Positions 1 through 8,366 of a stretch of DNA of 64,000 nt are shown here, piece by piece. A program made the translations under genes and the position numbers. Position 1 is the first letter of the stretch, and every line of letters starts with the position of its first letter. The stretch lies in contig NZ_CP063203.1 in the NCBI RefSeq assembly GCF_019904255.1, forward strand, positions 434,001 through 498,000, read 5' to 3'. Below the pieces are notes generated by a model that saw only the letters and a program-made list of their open reading frames with translations, had not been told where the DNA came from and made no database searches. This DNA is from Marixanthomonas sp. SCSIO 43207. GTDB taxonomy: Bacteria > Bacteroidota > Bacteroidia > Flavobacteriales > Flavobacteriaceae.

Positions 1-1
1 A

Positions 2-226
2 ATAATTACAGATCAAGCTGTACTAGACGATTTATATGATAGTAAAGATAACGCTTGGTTTGATGGTGAAAAAGATCCCAATTTAACTGCTATTAAATTT
101 ACACCTAAAGAAGCAGCCTATTGGAATAACGACAGTAATAAATTGATTACTTTTTTTAAACTTCAAGCAGCTGCTGTAACAGGTGACAATAAAGATATTG
201 GCACTTCAGGCAAAATGGATTTATAA
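2..226 (+). CDS. Pyridoxamine 5'-phosphate oxidase-family protein, C-terminal part
   Basis: This is the 3' end of a gene that starts before the window; 74 codons and a TAA stop are visible. The tail contains AWFDGEKDPNLTAIKF and EAAYWNNDSNKL, the pattern seen in the C-terminal part of general-stress proteins of the split-barrel flavin-binding PPOX family (power-type stress protein 26 relatives). Those proteins bind FMN or related cofactors; the exact reaction is usually unknown. The assignment rests on recall of the family's tail, since the flavin-binding N-terminal part is not in the window. A hairpin terminator follows directly. Confidence 0.7.
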   Translation: MITDQAVLDDLYDSKDNAWFDGEKDPNLTAIKFTPKEAAYWNNDSNKLITFFKLQAAAVTGDNKDIGTSGKMDL

Positions 227-237
227 AAATTGAGAAG

Positions 238-275
238 CAATCCCCTTTTAAATATGAAAAGGGGATTTTTATTTT
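238..275 (+). terminator. Rho-independent terminator after PPOX-family gene
   Basis: Inverted repeat AATCCCCTTTT / AAAAGGGGATT with a short AT-rich loop, followed by a T-rich run. It ends the upstream gene and separates it from fabD. Confidence 0.8.
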
Positions 276-303
276 TACTTTTGAACTTTAAAAACTACCA
301 ACT

Positions 304-1185
304 ATGAAAGCATATGTATTCCCCGGACAAGGTGCTCAATTCTCAGGAATGGGTAAAGACTTGTATGAAAACTCAGATAAAGCAAAACAACTTTTTAATC
401 GAGCAAACGATTTATTAGGCTTTGACATTACAAAAATTATGTTTGAAGGTTCTGCAGAAGAGTTAAAACAGACCAATGTCACACAACCTGCTATTTTTTT
501 ACATTCAACTATATTAGCAAGTGAACTAGGAGACTCTTTTAAACCAGATATGGTTGCCGGTCACTCATTAGGTGAATTTTCAGCTTTGGTAGCCAACGGA
601 ACATTATCATTTGAAGATGCACTTATTTTGGTTTCACGAAGAGCGCAAGCTATGCAAAATGCTTGTGAAATTAAACCATCAACAATGGCTGCAGTATTGG
701 GTCTTGAAGATCACGTAGTAGAAGCTATATGCGCTGATATTGATGGAACCGTAGTTGCAGCAAATTATAACTGCCCAGGTCAATTAGTAATATCTGGAGA
801 AACTACTGCTGTAGAGAGTGCTTGTGAGGCATTAAAAGAGGCAGGAGCTAGAAGAGCATTATTACTTCCGGTAGGTGGCGCTTTTCATAGCCCATTAATG
901 GAACCTGCACGCGAAGAGCTGGCCGCTGCCATTGAACACACAAATTTCTCAAATCCTATTTGCCCGGTATATCAAAACGTTAGCACCTTTGCCGTGACTG
1001 ACCCAAAAGAAATTAAGAAAAATCTCATTTTTCAATTAACGGCACCGGTAAAATGGACGCAAAGTGTTCAAAATATGATTAAAGATGGAGCCAATCATTT
1101 CATAGAAGTTGGTCCAGGTAATGTATTACAAGGTTTGGTTAAAAAAATTGACCGTTCACAAACTACCGAAAAAGCAGAGGTTTAA
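304..1185 (+). CDS. fabD: Malonyl-CoA:ACP transacylase FabD
   Basis: Transfers malonyl from CoA to acyl carrier protein, the entry step of type II fatty acid synthesis in the cytosol. The 293 residues match the usual FabD length. The N-terminus has the typical FPGQGAQ motif (6-12). The nucleophile elbow GHSLG (86-90) supplies Ser88, and the GAFHSPLM segment supplies the partner His195. QPAIF (61-65) and VGPGNVLQGL near the end also fit the family. The ATG start is in a normal position after a terminator. It lies alone in front of an oxidoreductase gene 29 bases downstream, so the two may share a transcript. Nothing unusual was seen. Confidence 0.97.
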   Translation: MKAYVFPGQGAQFSGMGKDLYENSDKAKQLFNRANDLLGFDITKIMFEGSAEELKQTNVTQPAIFLHSTILASELGDSFKPDMVAGHSLGEFSALVANGTLSFEDALILVSRRAQAMQNACEIKPSTMAAVLGLEDHVVEAICADIDGTVVAANYNCPGQLVISGETTAVESACEALKEAGARRALLLPVGGAFHSPLMEPAREELAAAIEHTNFSNPICPVYQNVSTFAVTDPKEIKKNLIFQLTAPVKWTQSVQNMIKDGANHFIEVGPGNVLQGLVKKIDRSQTTEKAEV

Positions 1186-1214
1186 TACAAAACCACCAAG
1201 TCAACCTATCATTT

Positions 1215-2258
1215 ATGAAACAAGTAGACTACATAGTTGTTGGCTTAGGAATTGCCGGTATAAGTTTTTGTGAAACTTTGCGTAAAAACAATAAAAGCTT
1301 TCTTGCTTTTGATAAAAAATCTAATTACTCCACCCTTGTTTCAGGTGGAGTTTTTAATCCCGTAGTTTTAAAACGTTTTACAGCAGTCTGGAAAGGGCAA
1401 GAATTTTTAAAAAAAGCCATTCCTTTCTATACATCTATTTCAGAAAATCTAGACGTTGAACTACTTGAAAAAACCTCGATATTTAGAATATTTAATTCTG
1501 TTGAAGAGCAAAACGATTGGTTAGTTGCCGGCGATAAAAACAACCTCTCCCCTTTCCTTTCTTCTGAAATCATAAAAAACCACAATGAAGCAATACAAGC
1601 ACCTTTCGGGTTTGGTAAAGTAGAAGAAAGTGGAAAAGTAAACCCTTCAATTTTTTTGAGTTCTTATAAAAAAATGCTTCAACAAAATAATCAACTAATC
1701 ACTGAAGCATTTGATTATGAAAAACTTCAAATAGAAGAAACTTGTGTTACCTATCAAGATATTAAAGCTAACAAAGTTGTTTTTTCTGAAGGTGCTTCGG
1801 CTATAAAAAATCCGTATTTTCCTGTAGAAAATTTTGTTCCTAATAAAGGTGAATATTTATTTATTAAAGCTCCCAAGCTTAAAAATGAAGTAATACTTAA
1901 AGGTGCTTTATTTATTATTCCGCTAGGTAATGATGTATATAAAGTGGGTGCAACTTACAGCCGAAATGACCACACAACACACACTACAGAAGAAGCAAGA
2001 AACACAATACTTAAAAAACTTGACAAAATAATTTCTTGTGACTTTGAAATTATTGATCAAATTGCGGGCGTACGTCCTACTGTTAAAGACAGAAAACCTC
2101 TTATTGGCAAATTACAGCACGATGCTATTTACTTTTTTAATGGTTTGGGCACACGAGGCATTTTAATGGCTCCTCTTTTGGCAGAGTGGCTTTATAACTT
2201 TGCAGAGAAAAACGGTGACTTGCCTAATGAGGTTAATATAAAAAGGTACACAAATTAA
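1215..2258 (+). CDS. FAD-dependent oxidoreductase (DAO/DadA type)
   Basis: A 347-residue flavoprotein of the D-amino-acid-oxidase-like fold. The N-terminal dinucleotide-binding glycine motif GLGIAGIS (10-17) and the C-terminal AGVRPTVKDRKPLIG block, followed by FFNGLGTRGILMAPLLA, are characteristic of the fold, where the last block closes over the FAD. No signal peptide is seen, so it is likely cytosolic. The substrate cannot be read from the sequence; amino acids or tRNA-type substrates (MnmC-like) are both known in this superfamily. It shares its stop region with the convergent DUF983 gene: the palindrome TTAA serves both strands. Confidence 0.85.
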   Translation: MKQVDYIVVGLGIAGISFCETLRKNNKSFLAFDKKSNYSTLVSGGVFNPVVLKRFTAVWKGQEFLKKAIPFYTSISENLDVELLEKTSIFRIFNSVEEQNDWLVAGDKNNLSPFLSSEIIKNHNEAIQAPFGFGKVEESGKVNPSIFLSSYKKMLQQNNQLITEAFDYEKLQIEETCVTYQDIKANKVVFSEGASAIKNPYFPVENFVPNKGEYLFIKAPKLKNEVILKGALFIIPLGNDVYKVGATYSRNDHTTHTTEEARNTILKKLDKIISCDFEIIDQIAGVRPTVKDRKPLIGKLQHDAIYFFNGLGTRGILMAPLLAEWLYNFAEKNGDLPNEVNIKRYTN

Positions 2259-2629
2259 TCTGCCTTTTCTGGATTGTATTTAAAGAAAAAATTAATCCAA
2301 ATATTACGTGACAACCTTAAGATTATAGGAAAGAAAACTACTAACGTTCCCGAAATAACAAAGAAGGTGTGCAACCTACCCAACCCTATAAAGAAATATG
2401 AAATTATAAATGCAGCTACTGCAAATGCAACTCCTACTGCATAACTAACATACATGGCACCGTAAAAGAAAGAGGGTTCAATTTTAAATTTTGTTTTACA
2501 ATGCGGACAGTTGTCATGCATATTTAATGTTTCAGAAAAAATGTACGGGTTTTTATTTTTATACATTTTACCAGTATGACACACAGGACATGTTCCCGTA
2601 AATATGCTATATAATTTTGAGCCTTTCAT
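2255..2629 (-). CDS. DUF983 membrane protein
   Basis: A 124-residue protein with two CxxC pairs (Cys14/17 and Cys41/44) before two membrane helices (about 57-80 and 84-105). This is the layout of DUF983: a small zinc-ribbon-like head on a two-helix membrane anchor. The role is unknown. The four cysteines suggest zinc binding, but that is inference. It is transcribed convergently with the FAD oxidoreductase and overlaps its last four bases. It is divergent from the ABC-F gene, so the 67 bases between the two starts must hold both promoters. Confidence 0.85.
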   Translation of the reverse strand: MKGSKLYSIFTGTCPVCHTGKMYKNKNPYIFSETLNMHDNCPHCKTKFKIEPSFFYGAMYVSYAVGVAFAVAAFIISYFFIGLGRLHTFFVISGTLVVFFPIILRLSRNIWINFFFKYNPEKAD

Positions 2630-2696
2630 AGTTATTTTTTTACCACTACAAATTTAAGCATCTTTGCAAAAATTTACTGTTACAATTGTTACATTC

Positions 2697-4613
2697 ATGC
2701 TAAACATTCATAATCTTTCTGTTTCTTTTCAAGGTGAGTACCTTTTTGAAAAAATTACCTTTCAACTTACACCAGGTGATCGTGTAGGTTTGGTAGGAAA
2801 GAACGGAGCCGGTAAATCTACTTTGCTTCGTATTATAGCCAATGAGCAAGAATATGACGAAGGACAAATTGCAACCGATAAAGAAGTTACCATTGGTTTT
2901 TTAAAACAAGATATAGATTTTACAAAAGGAAGAACGGTTCTAGAAGAATCTTACGAAGCTTTTACCAATATAAAATCACTTGAAAAAAAACTTGAGTACA
3001 TCAACACACAACTAGCCGAACGAACTGATTATGAAAGCGAAAGCTATAACCAATTGATGATTGACCTTAATGATGTACAGCAACAATATGAAATTCACGG
3101 CGGTTATAATTATCAAGGAGAAACAGAACGTGTATTACAAGGATTAGGATTTAAAAGGGATGATTTTAACAAACCCACTGAAACGTTCTCAGGCGGTTGG
3201 CGTATGCGTATTGAACTAGCAAAATTATTACTTCAAAATAATGATATTTTACTGCTAGATGAACCTACAAACCATTTGGATATTGAATCCATTCTTTGGC
3301 TTGAAGAGTTTTTAAAAGGATATGCAGGAGCTGTCGTTGTAGTGTCACACGATAAGATGTTTTTGGACCACGTAACTACTAGAACTATTGAAATATCTTT
3401 AGGAAAAATATACGATTACAAATATCCTTATTCTAAGTACTTGGTGCAACGTGCTGAGCTACGAGAACAACAACTTGCTGCACAGAAAAACCAACAAAAA
3501 GAGATTGAAAACACAGAAAAACTTATTGAAAAGTTTAGAGCCAAAGCAAGTAAAGCTAGCATGGCACAATCACTTATAAAAAAACTGGATAAAATTGATC
3601 GTATTGAGGTTGATGAAGATGATAATAGTGTAATGAGTTTGTCATTTCCGGTTTCGGTAACACCGGGAAAAGTTGTGATTGAGGCAGAAGACATATCAAA
3701 AACCTATGGCAATAATCACGTATTGAGTCACATTGATTTGAGAGTTGACCGGGACAGTAAAATTGCGTTTGTTGGTCAAAACGGCCAAGGAAAATCTACA
3801 CTGGCAAAAATAATCGTCGGCGAAATTGAGCATCAAGGTAAGATGAATCTAGGCCACAATGTACAGATTGGCTATTTTGCTCAAAATCAAGCAGAGTATC
3901 TTGACGGTTCAAAAACAGTAGAAGACACAATGATTGATGCTGCCGATATGAAAACACGACCGCGTGTAAGAGATATTTTGGGTGCTTTCCTTTTTAGAGG
4001 TGAAGAAGTAGATAAATATGTTAGAGTGCTTTCGGGAGGTGAACGCAATCGCTTGGCATTGGCAAAACTTTTATTAGAACCATTTAATGTATTGGTGATG
4101 GATGAGCCCACCAATCACTTAGACATAAAATCTAAAAATGTACTTAAAGAAGCGCTCAAAAACTTTGAAGGTACTTTAATTTTGGTATCTCACGACCGTG
4201 ACTTTCTTCAAGGAATGACCGATAGAGTCTATGAGTTTAAAGACCAAAAGATCAAAGAATATCTAGGTGATATTGATTATTTTTTAGAACAAAGAAACCT
4301 AGAGAATTTACGTGAAGCCGAAAAACGTACCGTTTCAGAAAAGAAAGAAAAACAAAAAACCTCATCTGGTAAGGAAGATTATGAGCAACAAAAGAAGTTA
4401 AAATCGCTTCAGAATAAATTAAGTAAAATAGAAAGTAATATCAGCAAGCTTGAAAAACAAATTAAAGAACTTGATGTTGAGCTGGCTGTAAATTATGATG
4501 AAACCATTGCTCAGCCCAATTTTTTTGAGGGATATCAAGCCAAAAAGAAAAAGCTTAATAACCTTATGGAAGAATGGGAAGTGGTAACTTTAGAGCTAGA
4601 AGAATTAAAATAA
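2697..4613 (+). CDS. ABC-F family ATPase (Uup/YheS-like)
   Basis: A 638-residue soluble protein with two ABC domains and no membrane segments. Domain 1 has GKNGAGKS, FSGGWRMRIELAKLL and LLDEPTNHLD; domain 2 has GQNGQGKS, LSGGERNRLALAKLL and VMDEPTNHLD. The linker between them is charged and helical, and the C-terminus ends in a Lys/Glu-rich coiled coil, as in Uup-type members. ABC-F proteins act on ribosomes or DNA intermediates rather than as transporters. I chose ATG 2697 (MLNIHNLSVSF) over an earlier in-frame alternative start, because the upstream codons overlap a promoter-like CATCTTTG at 2659-2666 and the family starts directly with the first ABC strand. Confidence 0.93.
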   Translation: MLNIHNLSVSFQGEYLFEKITFQLTPGDRVGLVGKNGAGKSTLLRIIANEQEYDEGQIATDKEVTIGFLKQDIDFTKGRTVLEESYEAFTNIKSLEKKLEYINTQLAERTDYESESYNQLMIDLNDVQQQYEIHGGYNYQGETERVLQGLGFKRDDFNKPTETFSGGWRMRIELAKLLLQNNDILLLDEPTNHLDIESILWLEEFLKGYAGAVVVVSHDKMFLDHVTTRTIEISLGKIYDYKYPYSKYLVQRAELREQQLAAQKNQQKEIENTEKLIEKFRAKASKASMAQSLIKKLDKIDRIEVDEDDNSVMSLSFPVSVTPGKVVIEAEDISKTYGNNHVLSHIDLRVDRDSKIAFVGQNGQGKSTLAKIIVGEIEHQGKMNLGHNVQIGYFAQNQAEYLDGSKTVEDTMIDAADMKTRPRVRDILGAFLFRGEEVDKYVRVLSGGERNRLALAKLLLEPFNVLVMDEPTNHLDIKSKNVLKEALKNFEGTLILVSHDRDFLQGMTDRVYEFKDQKIKEYLGDIDYFLEQRNLENLREAEKRTVSEKKEKQKTSSGKEDYEQQKKLKSLQNKLSKIESNISKLEKQIKELDVELAVNYDETIAQPNFFEGYQAKKKKLNNLMEEWEVVTLELEELK

Positions 4614-4638
4614 TAGTTTCATTAAATTTTAAAACAAA

Positions 4639-4818
4639 TTGAAAGAACATTTTTTTCAATGTCCTTATTGCTGGGAGCAAATATCAATGCTTCTTGATCC
4701 TTCTGTGACAGCTACTTATGTAGAAGACTGTGAAATATGTTGTAATCCTATTGAAGTTTCGGCTACGTTTCAAAGTGGAGAATTGGTTGCTTTTTCAGCA
4801 GAAAGCATAGAACAATAA
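4639..4818 (+). CDS. Small CPxC-type cysteine-rich protein, TTG start
   Basis: A 59-residue reading frame, opened by TTG, encoding [20 protein letters not shown] and then [12 protein letters not shown]. Two CxxC pairs about 30 residues apart make a zinc ribbon likely. It resembles the short CPXCG-motif proteins found in many Proteobacteria and Bacteroidota, whose function is unknown. There is no ATG or GTG in frame that would keep the first CPYC pair, so TTG 25 bases after the ABC-F stop is the best start. It probably rides on the ABC-F transcript. The next gene starts 40 bases downstream. Confidence 0.75.
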   Translation: MKEHFFQCPYCWEQISMLLDPSVTATYVEDCEICCNPIEVSATFQSGELVAFSAESIEQ

Positions 4819-4858
4819 ATTTTAGTATCTTTATAAGAGTAATCACTTGTTATAAACA

Positions 4859-5215
4859 ATGTTATCCAATTTTAGCTTTTCAGATAGTACAGTTGGTTTT
4901 CTTATAGAAGGCAAGTTTGACACAGAAACTGTTAATAAGCTTCTTTCAGATATTGAAGCAAAATTAAAAGTTTATGATCAAATCAATCTTTATATAGAAG
5001 ATGTGGGTATAAAGTCTTTTCATCTTCCTGCTTTAATTAAAGAAACCATCTTTAAGCTTAAACATAAAGACCGTTTTTATAAAGTAGCATTGGTAAGCAA
5101 CCGAAAATGGATACACGCCTGCGGAAGCATCTCCTCATTATTCACAGATTCTATTACACAAAATTTTACTTCAGAAAATCGTTTAAAAGCAATGACGTGG
5201 ATTGCAGAAGGCTAG
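4859..5215 (+). CDS. SpoIIAA-like (STAS-fold) protein
   Basis: A 118-residue soluble protein. The pattern FLIEGKFDTETVNKLL, then INLYIEDVGIKSF, then RFYKVALVSNRKWIHACGSISSLF follows the strand-helix alternation of SpoIIAA-like STAS proteins (the family once called DUF3478). The precise role is unknown; members often accompany stress genes. A TATCTTTA element at 4826-4833 differs by one base from the Bacteroidota -7 consensus and could drive it. Its TAG stop directly abuts the stop codon of the convergent AsmA-like gene with no base between. Confidence 0.7.
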   Translation: MLSNFSFSDSTVGFLIEGKFDTETVNKLLSDIEAKLKVYDQINLYIEDVGIKSFHLPALIKETIFKLKHKDRFYKVALVSNRKWIHACGSISSLFTDSITQNFTSENRLKAMTWIAEG

Positions 5216-6778
5216 TTAATTTTTTCCACCTGTAAGACCGCTCTTAAGTCCTTTTGAAACATTTAGCCACAAATAATTGAAAAAGGATTTTGTTTTATCA
5301 CGGGTTACTTCACCAGATCCTTTTCTGAATTGTTGATCACTTTTATTACTATCTTTTGAAATAAAAATATTGGCAATAGCAGATAGAATTCCGTTTTTCT
5401 TATTTCCCTCCTTATTAAGAACCGATACTTTAAATTGATCATAATTTATCTTTAAATCAACTTGTGATCTCGTGTGATTACCATCTATGGTAAAATACGT
5501 TTTATTAGCTTCTCCTTCTAGCTGCACCTTAAGATTAGGAACGGTAAAACTATTAATATCTGGTGCTTGCAAGCTACCCACATTGGCTTTGAATAAAAAG
5601 CGATCATTGGGGTCATTAACATCAAAAGTCCATTGGGTAGTAAAAGGCGTATTTTTCATGAAAACGGCATCAATTGCAATGGTTGTTTTAACAGGGTCTT
5701 TGTAAGTATTACTCACGTTACTTATTGATGCATTAAGGTTTTTAAAGTTTATTTTTCCTCCTTGATTGTCTTTCTTTACTTTTTCGGTATATACAATTTC
5801 TGCATTATTGATTTTTATAGAATCTAAAGTTAAATTAAACGAAATGTCCCGAAGCATTTTACTGTACAAAGGTTTTATGGTAGTATCATCTGCCAGTAAT
5901 TTGTTGCGATAAATATCTAAAAAAGGGTTTTCAAAAAATATTTTATCTCCGGTTATTGATAATATTCTTTTTTTGAAACCAAAATCTACATTTTTAACTA
6001 CAAGTGAGTCTACATTTAAATCAAAATGATCTCGTTCTTTGCGTAACAAACGTGCATGCTCCTGTCTTGAATATTTTGTAAACAAATGCACTCCTTTAAT
6101 CGTTACATCATTATCTTGAAGGTTTAAGTTTTTTACGGTAGCATTTTCAAAATTGCTTACTTTTACAAAAATTGTATCGGTTGAAGCAGTATAATCTCCA
6201 TAAGCTATTGGTAGCCGTTTTTTTATTAAATTTTTATTGGTTGTAATAGAATCAACCTCCATAGAAAAGTGTTCGGTAAAAAGCAAGACTGAATCTTTTG
6301 TTCCGTCATAAATAGTAAGCCTAGCATCATTAATTTTTAACTTATCCAAAAACAATGGTCTGTTCATTTTAATTACGCCACTTTTTACATCTTTTCTTTC
6401 TTTATTCAGTTTATGCTTATGATAAACTATGGTTGGGCTAAGTATTTCAATCTCGTCAACCTGTATTTTATGATTGATGAGGTAGTTCCAATAGCTTATA
6501 TCTTCAATAATTAATTTTTCTGCCGAAATTTTTGTATGCGTTTGGTTGTCATTTTTGTTTTTAATGAAAACTGTAGGACTGGTAAGTGTAAGTGTACCTT
6601 CGGTAATGTTTAATTGAAGGTTGTCATAGGATTGAACTATATGATTAGGTAATCTATTTTTCAAAAATTGTTCTACCTTATTTTTCAGAAAATAATTGAT
6701 AGCTACAATACTTCCTATTACAAGAATAAGTGTTGAAAATAAAAGGATTAAAAAATATCGAGTCTTTTTTGTCATCAT
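5216..6778 (-). CDS. AsmA/DUF748-like membrane-anchored protein
   Basis: 520 residues: one N-terminal membrane helix (about 6-28) and a long beta-rich periplasmic part with repeated short strands such as LTLTSPTVFIKN, LKINDARLTIYDG and LVVKNVDFGFKK. The layout suits AsmA/DUF748 proteins, a group linked to lipid transport or outer-membrane homeostasis through repeating beta-groove folds. The sequence is diverged and I recognise no exact family, so the name is an inference from layout. It stands alone, ends flush against the SpoIIAA-like gene, and starts about 110 bases before the initiator tRNA on the other strand. A second, larger AsmA-like protein lies at 59671. Confidence 0.6.
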   Translation of the reverse strand: MMTKKTRYFLILLFSTLILVIGSIVAINYFLKNKVEQFLKNRLPNHIVQSYDNLQLNITEGTLTLTSPTVFIKNKNDNQTHTKISAEKLIIEDISYWNYLINHKIQVDEIEILSPTIVYHKHKLNKERKDVKSGVIKMNRPLFLDKLKINDARLTIYDGTKDSVLLFTEHFSMEVDSITTNKNLIKKRLPIAYGDYTASTDTIFVKVSNFENATVKNLNLQDNDVTIKGVHLFTKYSRQEHARLLRKERDHFDLNVDSLVVKNVDFGFKKRILSITGDKIFFENPFLDIYRNKLLADDTTIKPLYSKMLRDISFNLTLDSIKINNAEIVYTEKVKKDNQGGKINFKNLNASISNVSNTYKDPVKTTIAIDAVFMKNTPFTTQWTFDVNDPNDRFLFKANVGSLQAPDINSFTVPNLKVQLEGEANKTYFTIDGNHTRSQVDLKINYDQFKVSVLNKEGNKKNGILSAIANIFISKDSNKSDQQFRKGSGEVTRDKTKSFFNYLWLNVSKGLKSGLTGGKN

Positions 6779-6848
6779 TTAAAAGTACAAAACGCAGAAG
6801 TTTAAACGAAAACTTTATGAAAAGCTGTTAAATTTTATTGATTAAACA

Positions 6849-6880
6849 CTTGCTAGATTAAAAATCCTTTGTATCTTTGC
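6849..6880 (+). promoter_or_regulatory. Promoter of initiator tRNA (-33/-7 Bacteroidota type)
   Basis: TTG at 6850-6852 and a perfect TATCTTTG at 6872-6879, 19 bases apart, 10 bases before the mature tRNA 5' end. This matches the primary sigma-factor consensus of Bacteroidota. Confidence 0.75.
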
Positions 6881-6889
6881 CGTCCACAT

Positions 6890-6962
<73 letters not shown>

Positions 6963-6968
6963 CTAAGA

Positions 6969-7000
6969 AAAAGCTTCCGAAAATTCGGGAGCTTTTTTTT
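6969..7000 (+). terminator. Rho-independent terminator after tRNA-fMet
   Basis: AAAGCTTCCGAA / TTCGGGAGCTTT hairpin with an AA loop, followed by eight T. It lies seven bases after the tRNA. Confidence 0.85.
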
Positions 7001-7100
7001 ATATAAAAATGTACCATTCTTTGACGTTTTTTTTACTACAAACAAATTGAATGATAAACATTTCATAAACTAAGCAAAGCGTTCATATTCTTTAATTTAC

Positions 7101-7108
7101 TAATTTTG
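7101..7108 (+). promoter_or_regulatory. -7 element of the Crp/Fnr gene
   Basis: Exact TAATTTTG ending four bases before the ATG at 7113. If the usual spacing to the transcription start holds, the mRNA starts at or within a few bases of the start codon, so translation would be leaderless or nearly so. Confidence 0.6.
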
Positions 7109-7112
7109 CACG

Positions 7113-7685
7113 ATGAATTCAGAACTACGTTCACTACGCAATCATATTGAAGAAATAGTTAAATTAACCGATGAAGAATGGAAGTTTGTTTCTTCACATT
7201 TTGAATACAAAAAACTTAAAAAACATCAATTTTTAATTCAAGTTGGTCAACCTGTAGATTATGAGTTTTGGATTATTGAAGGATTAATAAGAGCATATAA
7301 TATAGACGAAAAAGGAAAAGAACACATTCTTCGATTTGGGATGGAGAATTATTGGATAAGTGATCACTATGCATTTCAGTTTCAAATACCTGCAACCATA
7401 TTTGTAGACTGCCTTGAAGACTCTAAGTTTCTTTGTTTAAGTTTTGAAAATCGTGAATTGATTTGCAATGAGGTTCATGCAATGGCAAATTTTTTCAGAA
7501 TTAAAGCCAATTATGGTTATGTGAGTTTGCAACGCCGAATCCTTTCATTGTTAACCCAAACTGCAGAAGAACGTTATGATGGTCTATTGGAAAAATTACC
7601 CAAACTCATTCAACGAGTACCCAAAAAACTACTAGCCTCCTACTTAGGTGTAAGTCGTGAAACATTAAGCAGACTGAAAGGTTAA
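7113..7685 (+). CDS. Crp/Fnr-family transcriptional regulator
   Basis: 190 residues. Residues about 25-120 form the cyclic-nucleotide-binding-like beta barrel (FLIQVGQPVDYEFWIIEGLIRAY). The end forms the helix-turn-helix, with recognition helix SRETLSRLKG. That helix carries the Arg-Glu-x-x-x-Arg pattern which in E. coli CRP contacts TGTGA half-sites. The protein stops just after the recognition helix without the wing, as is common for short Bacteroidota members. No Fnr-type cysteine cluster is present; the effector is unknown. It precedes the KefF/KefC-like genes on the same strand, and CRP-type palindromes lie at 11384-11422, so it is the natural candidate regulator of the cluster. Confidence 0.88.
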   Translation: MNSELRSLRNHIEEIVKLTDEEWKFVSSHFEYKKLKKHQFLIQVGQPVDYEFWIIEGLIRAYNIDEKGKEHILRFGMENYWISDHYAFQFQIPATIFVDCLEDSKFLCLSFENRELICNEVHAMANFFRIKANYGYVSLQRRILSLLTQTAEERYDGLLEKLPKLIQRVPKKLLASYLGVSRETLSRLKG

Positions 7686-7770
7686 TTTTAATATTAAACT
7701 CAACATCCTATTAAGTTAATCATCTTGCTTTTAGGGTTTTCAAGAAAAGTATTTCAATTATTTTAGACAA

Positions 7771-8364
7771 ATGAAAAAAGCTTTAGTTTTATTTGCCCAT
7801 CCAAAATTTGAAAATTCACGTGCCAATGCAGCCTTGGTAAATCGTTTAAGTACAAAGCACCATGTCACATTTCACGATTTATATGAAAATTACCCTACTT
7901 TTCATATAAATGTAAAGAAAGAACAAGAGCTACTTCAGCAACACGATATTATAATATGGCATCATCCGTTTTACTGGTATAGTGGCCCTGCTTTATTGAA
8001 GCAATGGATGGATATGGTGTTAGAATTTAATTGGGCTTATGGTCCTGAAGGGAATGCCTTACAGGGCAAAACAGTGTTTAATGTAATTACAACTGGCGGC
8101 TCAAGAGAGGTTTATTGTTCTGAAGGTTACAATAGTTTTACTGTCAATGAATTTTTGCGTCCTTTTCAACAAACCGCAAACTTGTGCGGCATGAAATATT
8201 TACCACCATTTGCTTTGATGGGGTCCCATCGATTATCTGATGAAGACTTAATCACCTATGCCGATCAATATGAAAATTTAATTGATTTATTACAAGATGA
8301 TTTTCAAGTTGAAACTTTATCCAACTGTTATTTCTTAAACGATTTAGCACTATTAAATAAATAA
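7771..8364 (+). CDS. KefF/KefG-like NAD(P)H quinone oxidoreductase
   Basis: 197-residue flavodoxin-fold protein. ALVLFAHPKFENSRANAAL is the FMN-phosphate loop of the family, IIIWHHPFYWYSGPALLKQWMDMVL the active-site region with the conserved W-x-S-x-P-A-x-L-K-x-W pattern, and VITTGGSREVY the third flavin loop. Such proteins reduce quinones and act as ancillary activators bound to KefB or KefC potassium channels. Its stop is two bases before the start of the KefC-like antiporter, so it is almost certainly in the same operon, and this supports the ancillary-subunit role. Start ATG 7771 gives the normal family N-terminus. Confidence 0.88.
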   Translation: MKKALVLFAHPKFENSRANAALVNRLSTKHHVTFHDLYENYPTFHINVKKEQELLQQHDIIIWHHPFYWYSGPALLKQWMDMVLEFNWAYGPEGNALQGKTVFNVITTGGSREVYCSEGYNSFTVNEFLRPFQQTANLCGMKYLPPFALMGSHRLSDEDLITYADQYENLIDLLQDDFQVETLSNCYFLNDLALLNK

Positions 8365-8366
8365 TT

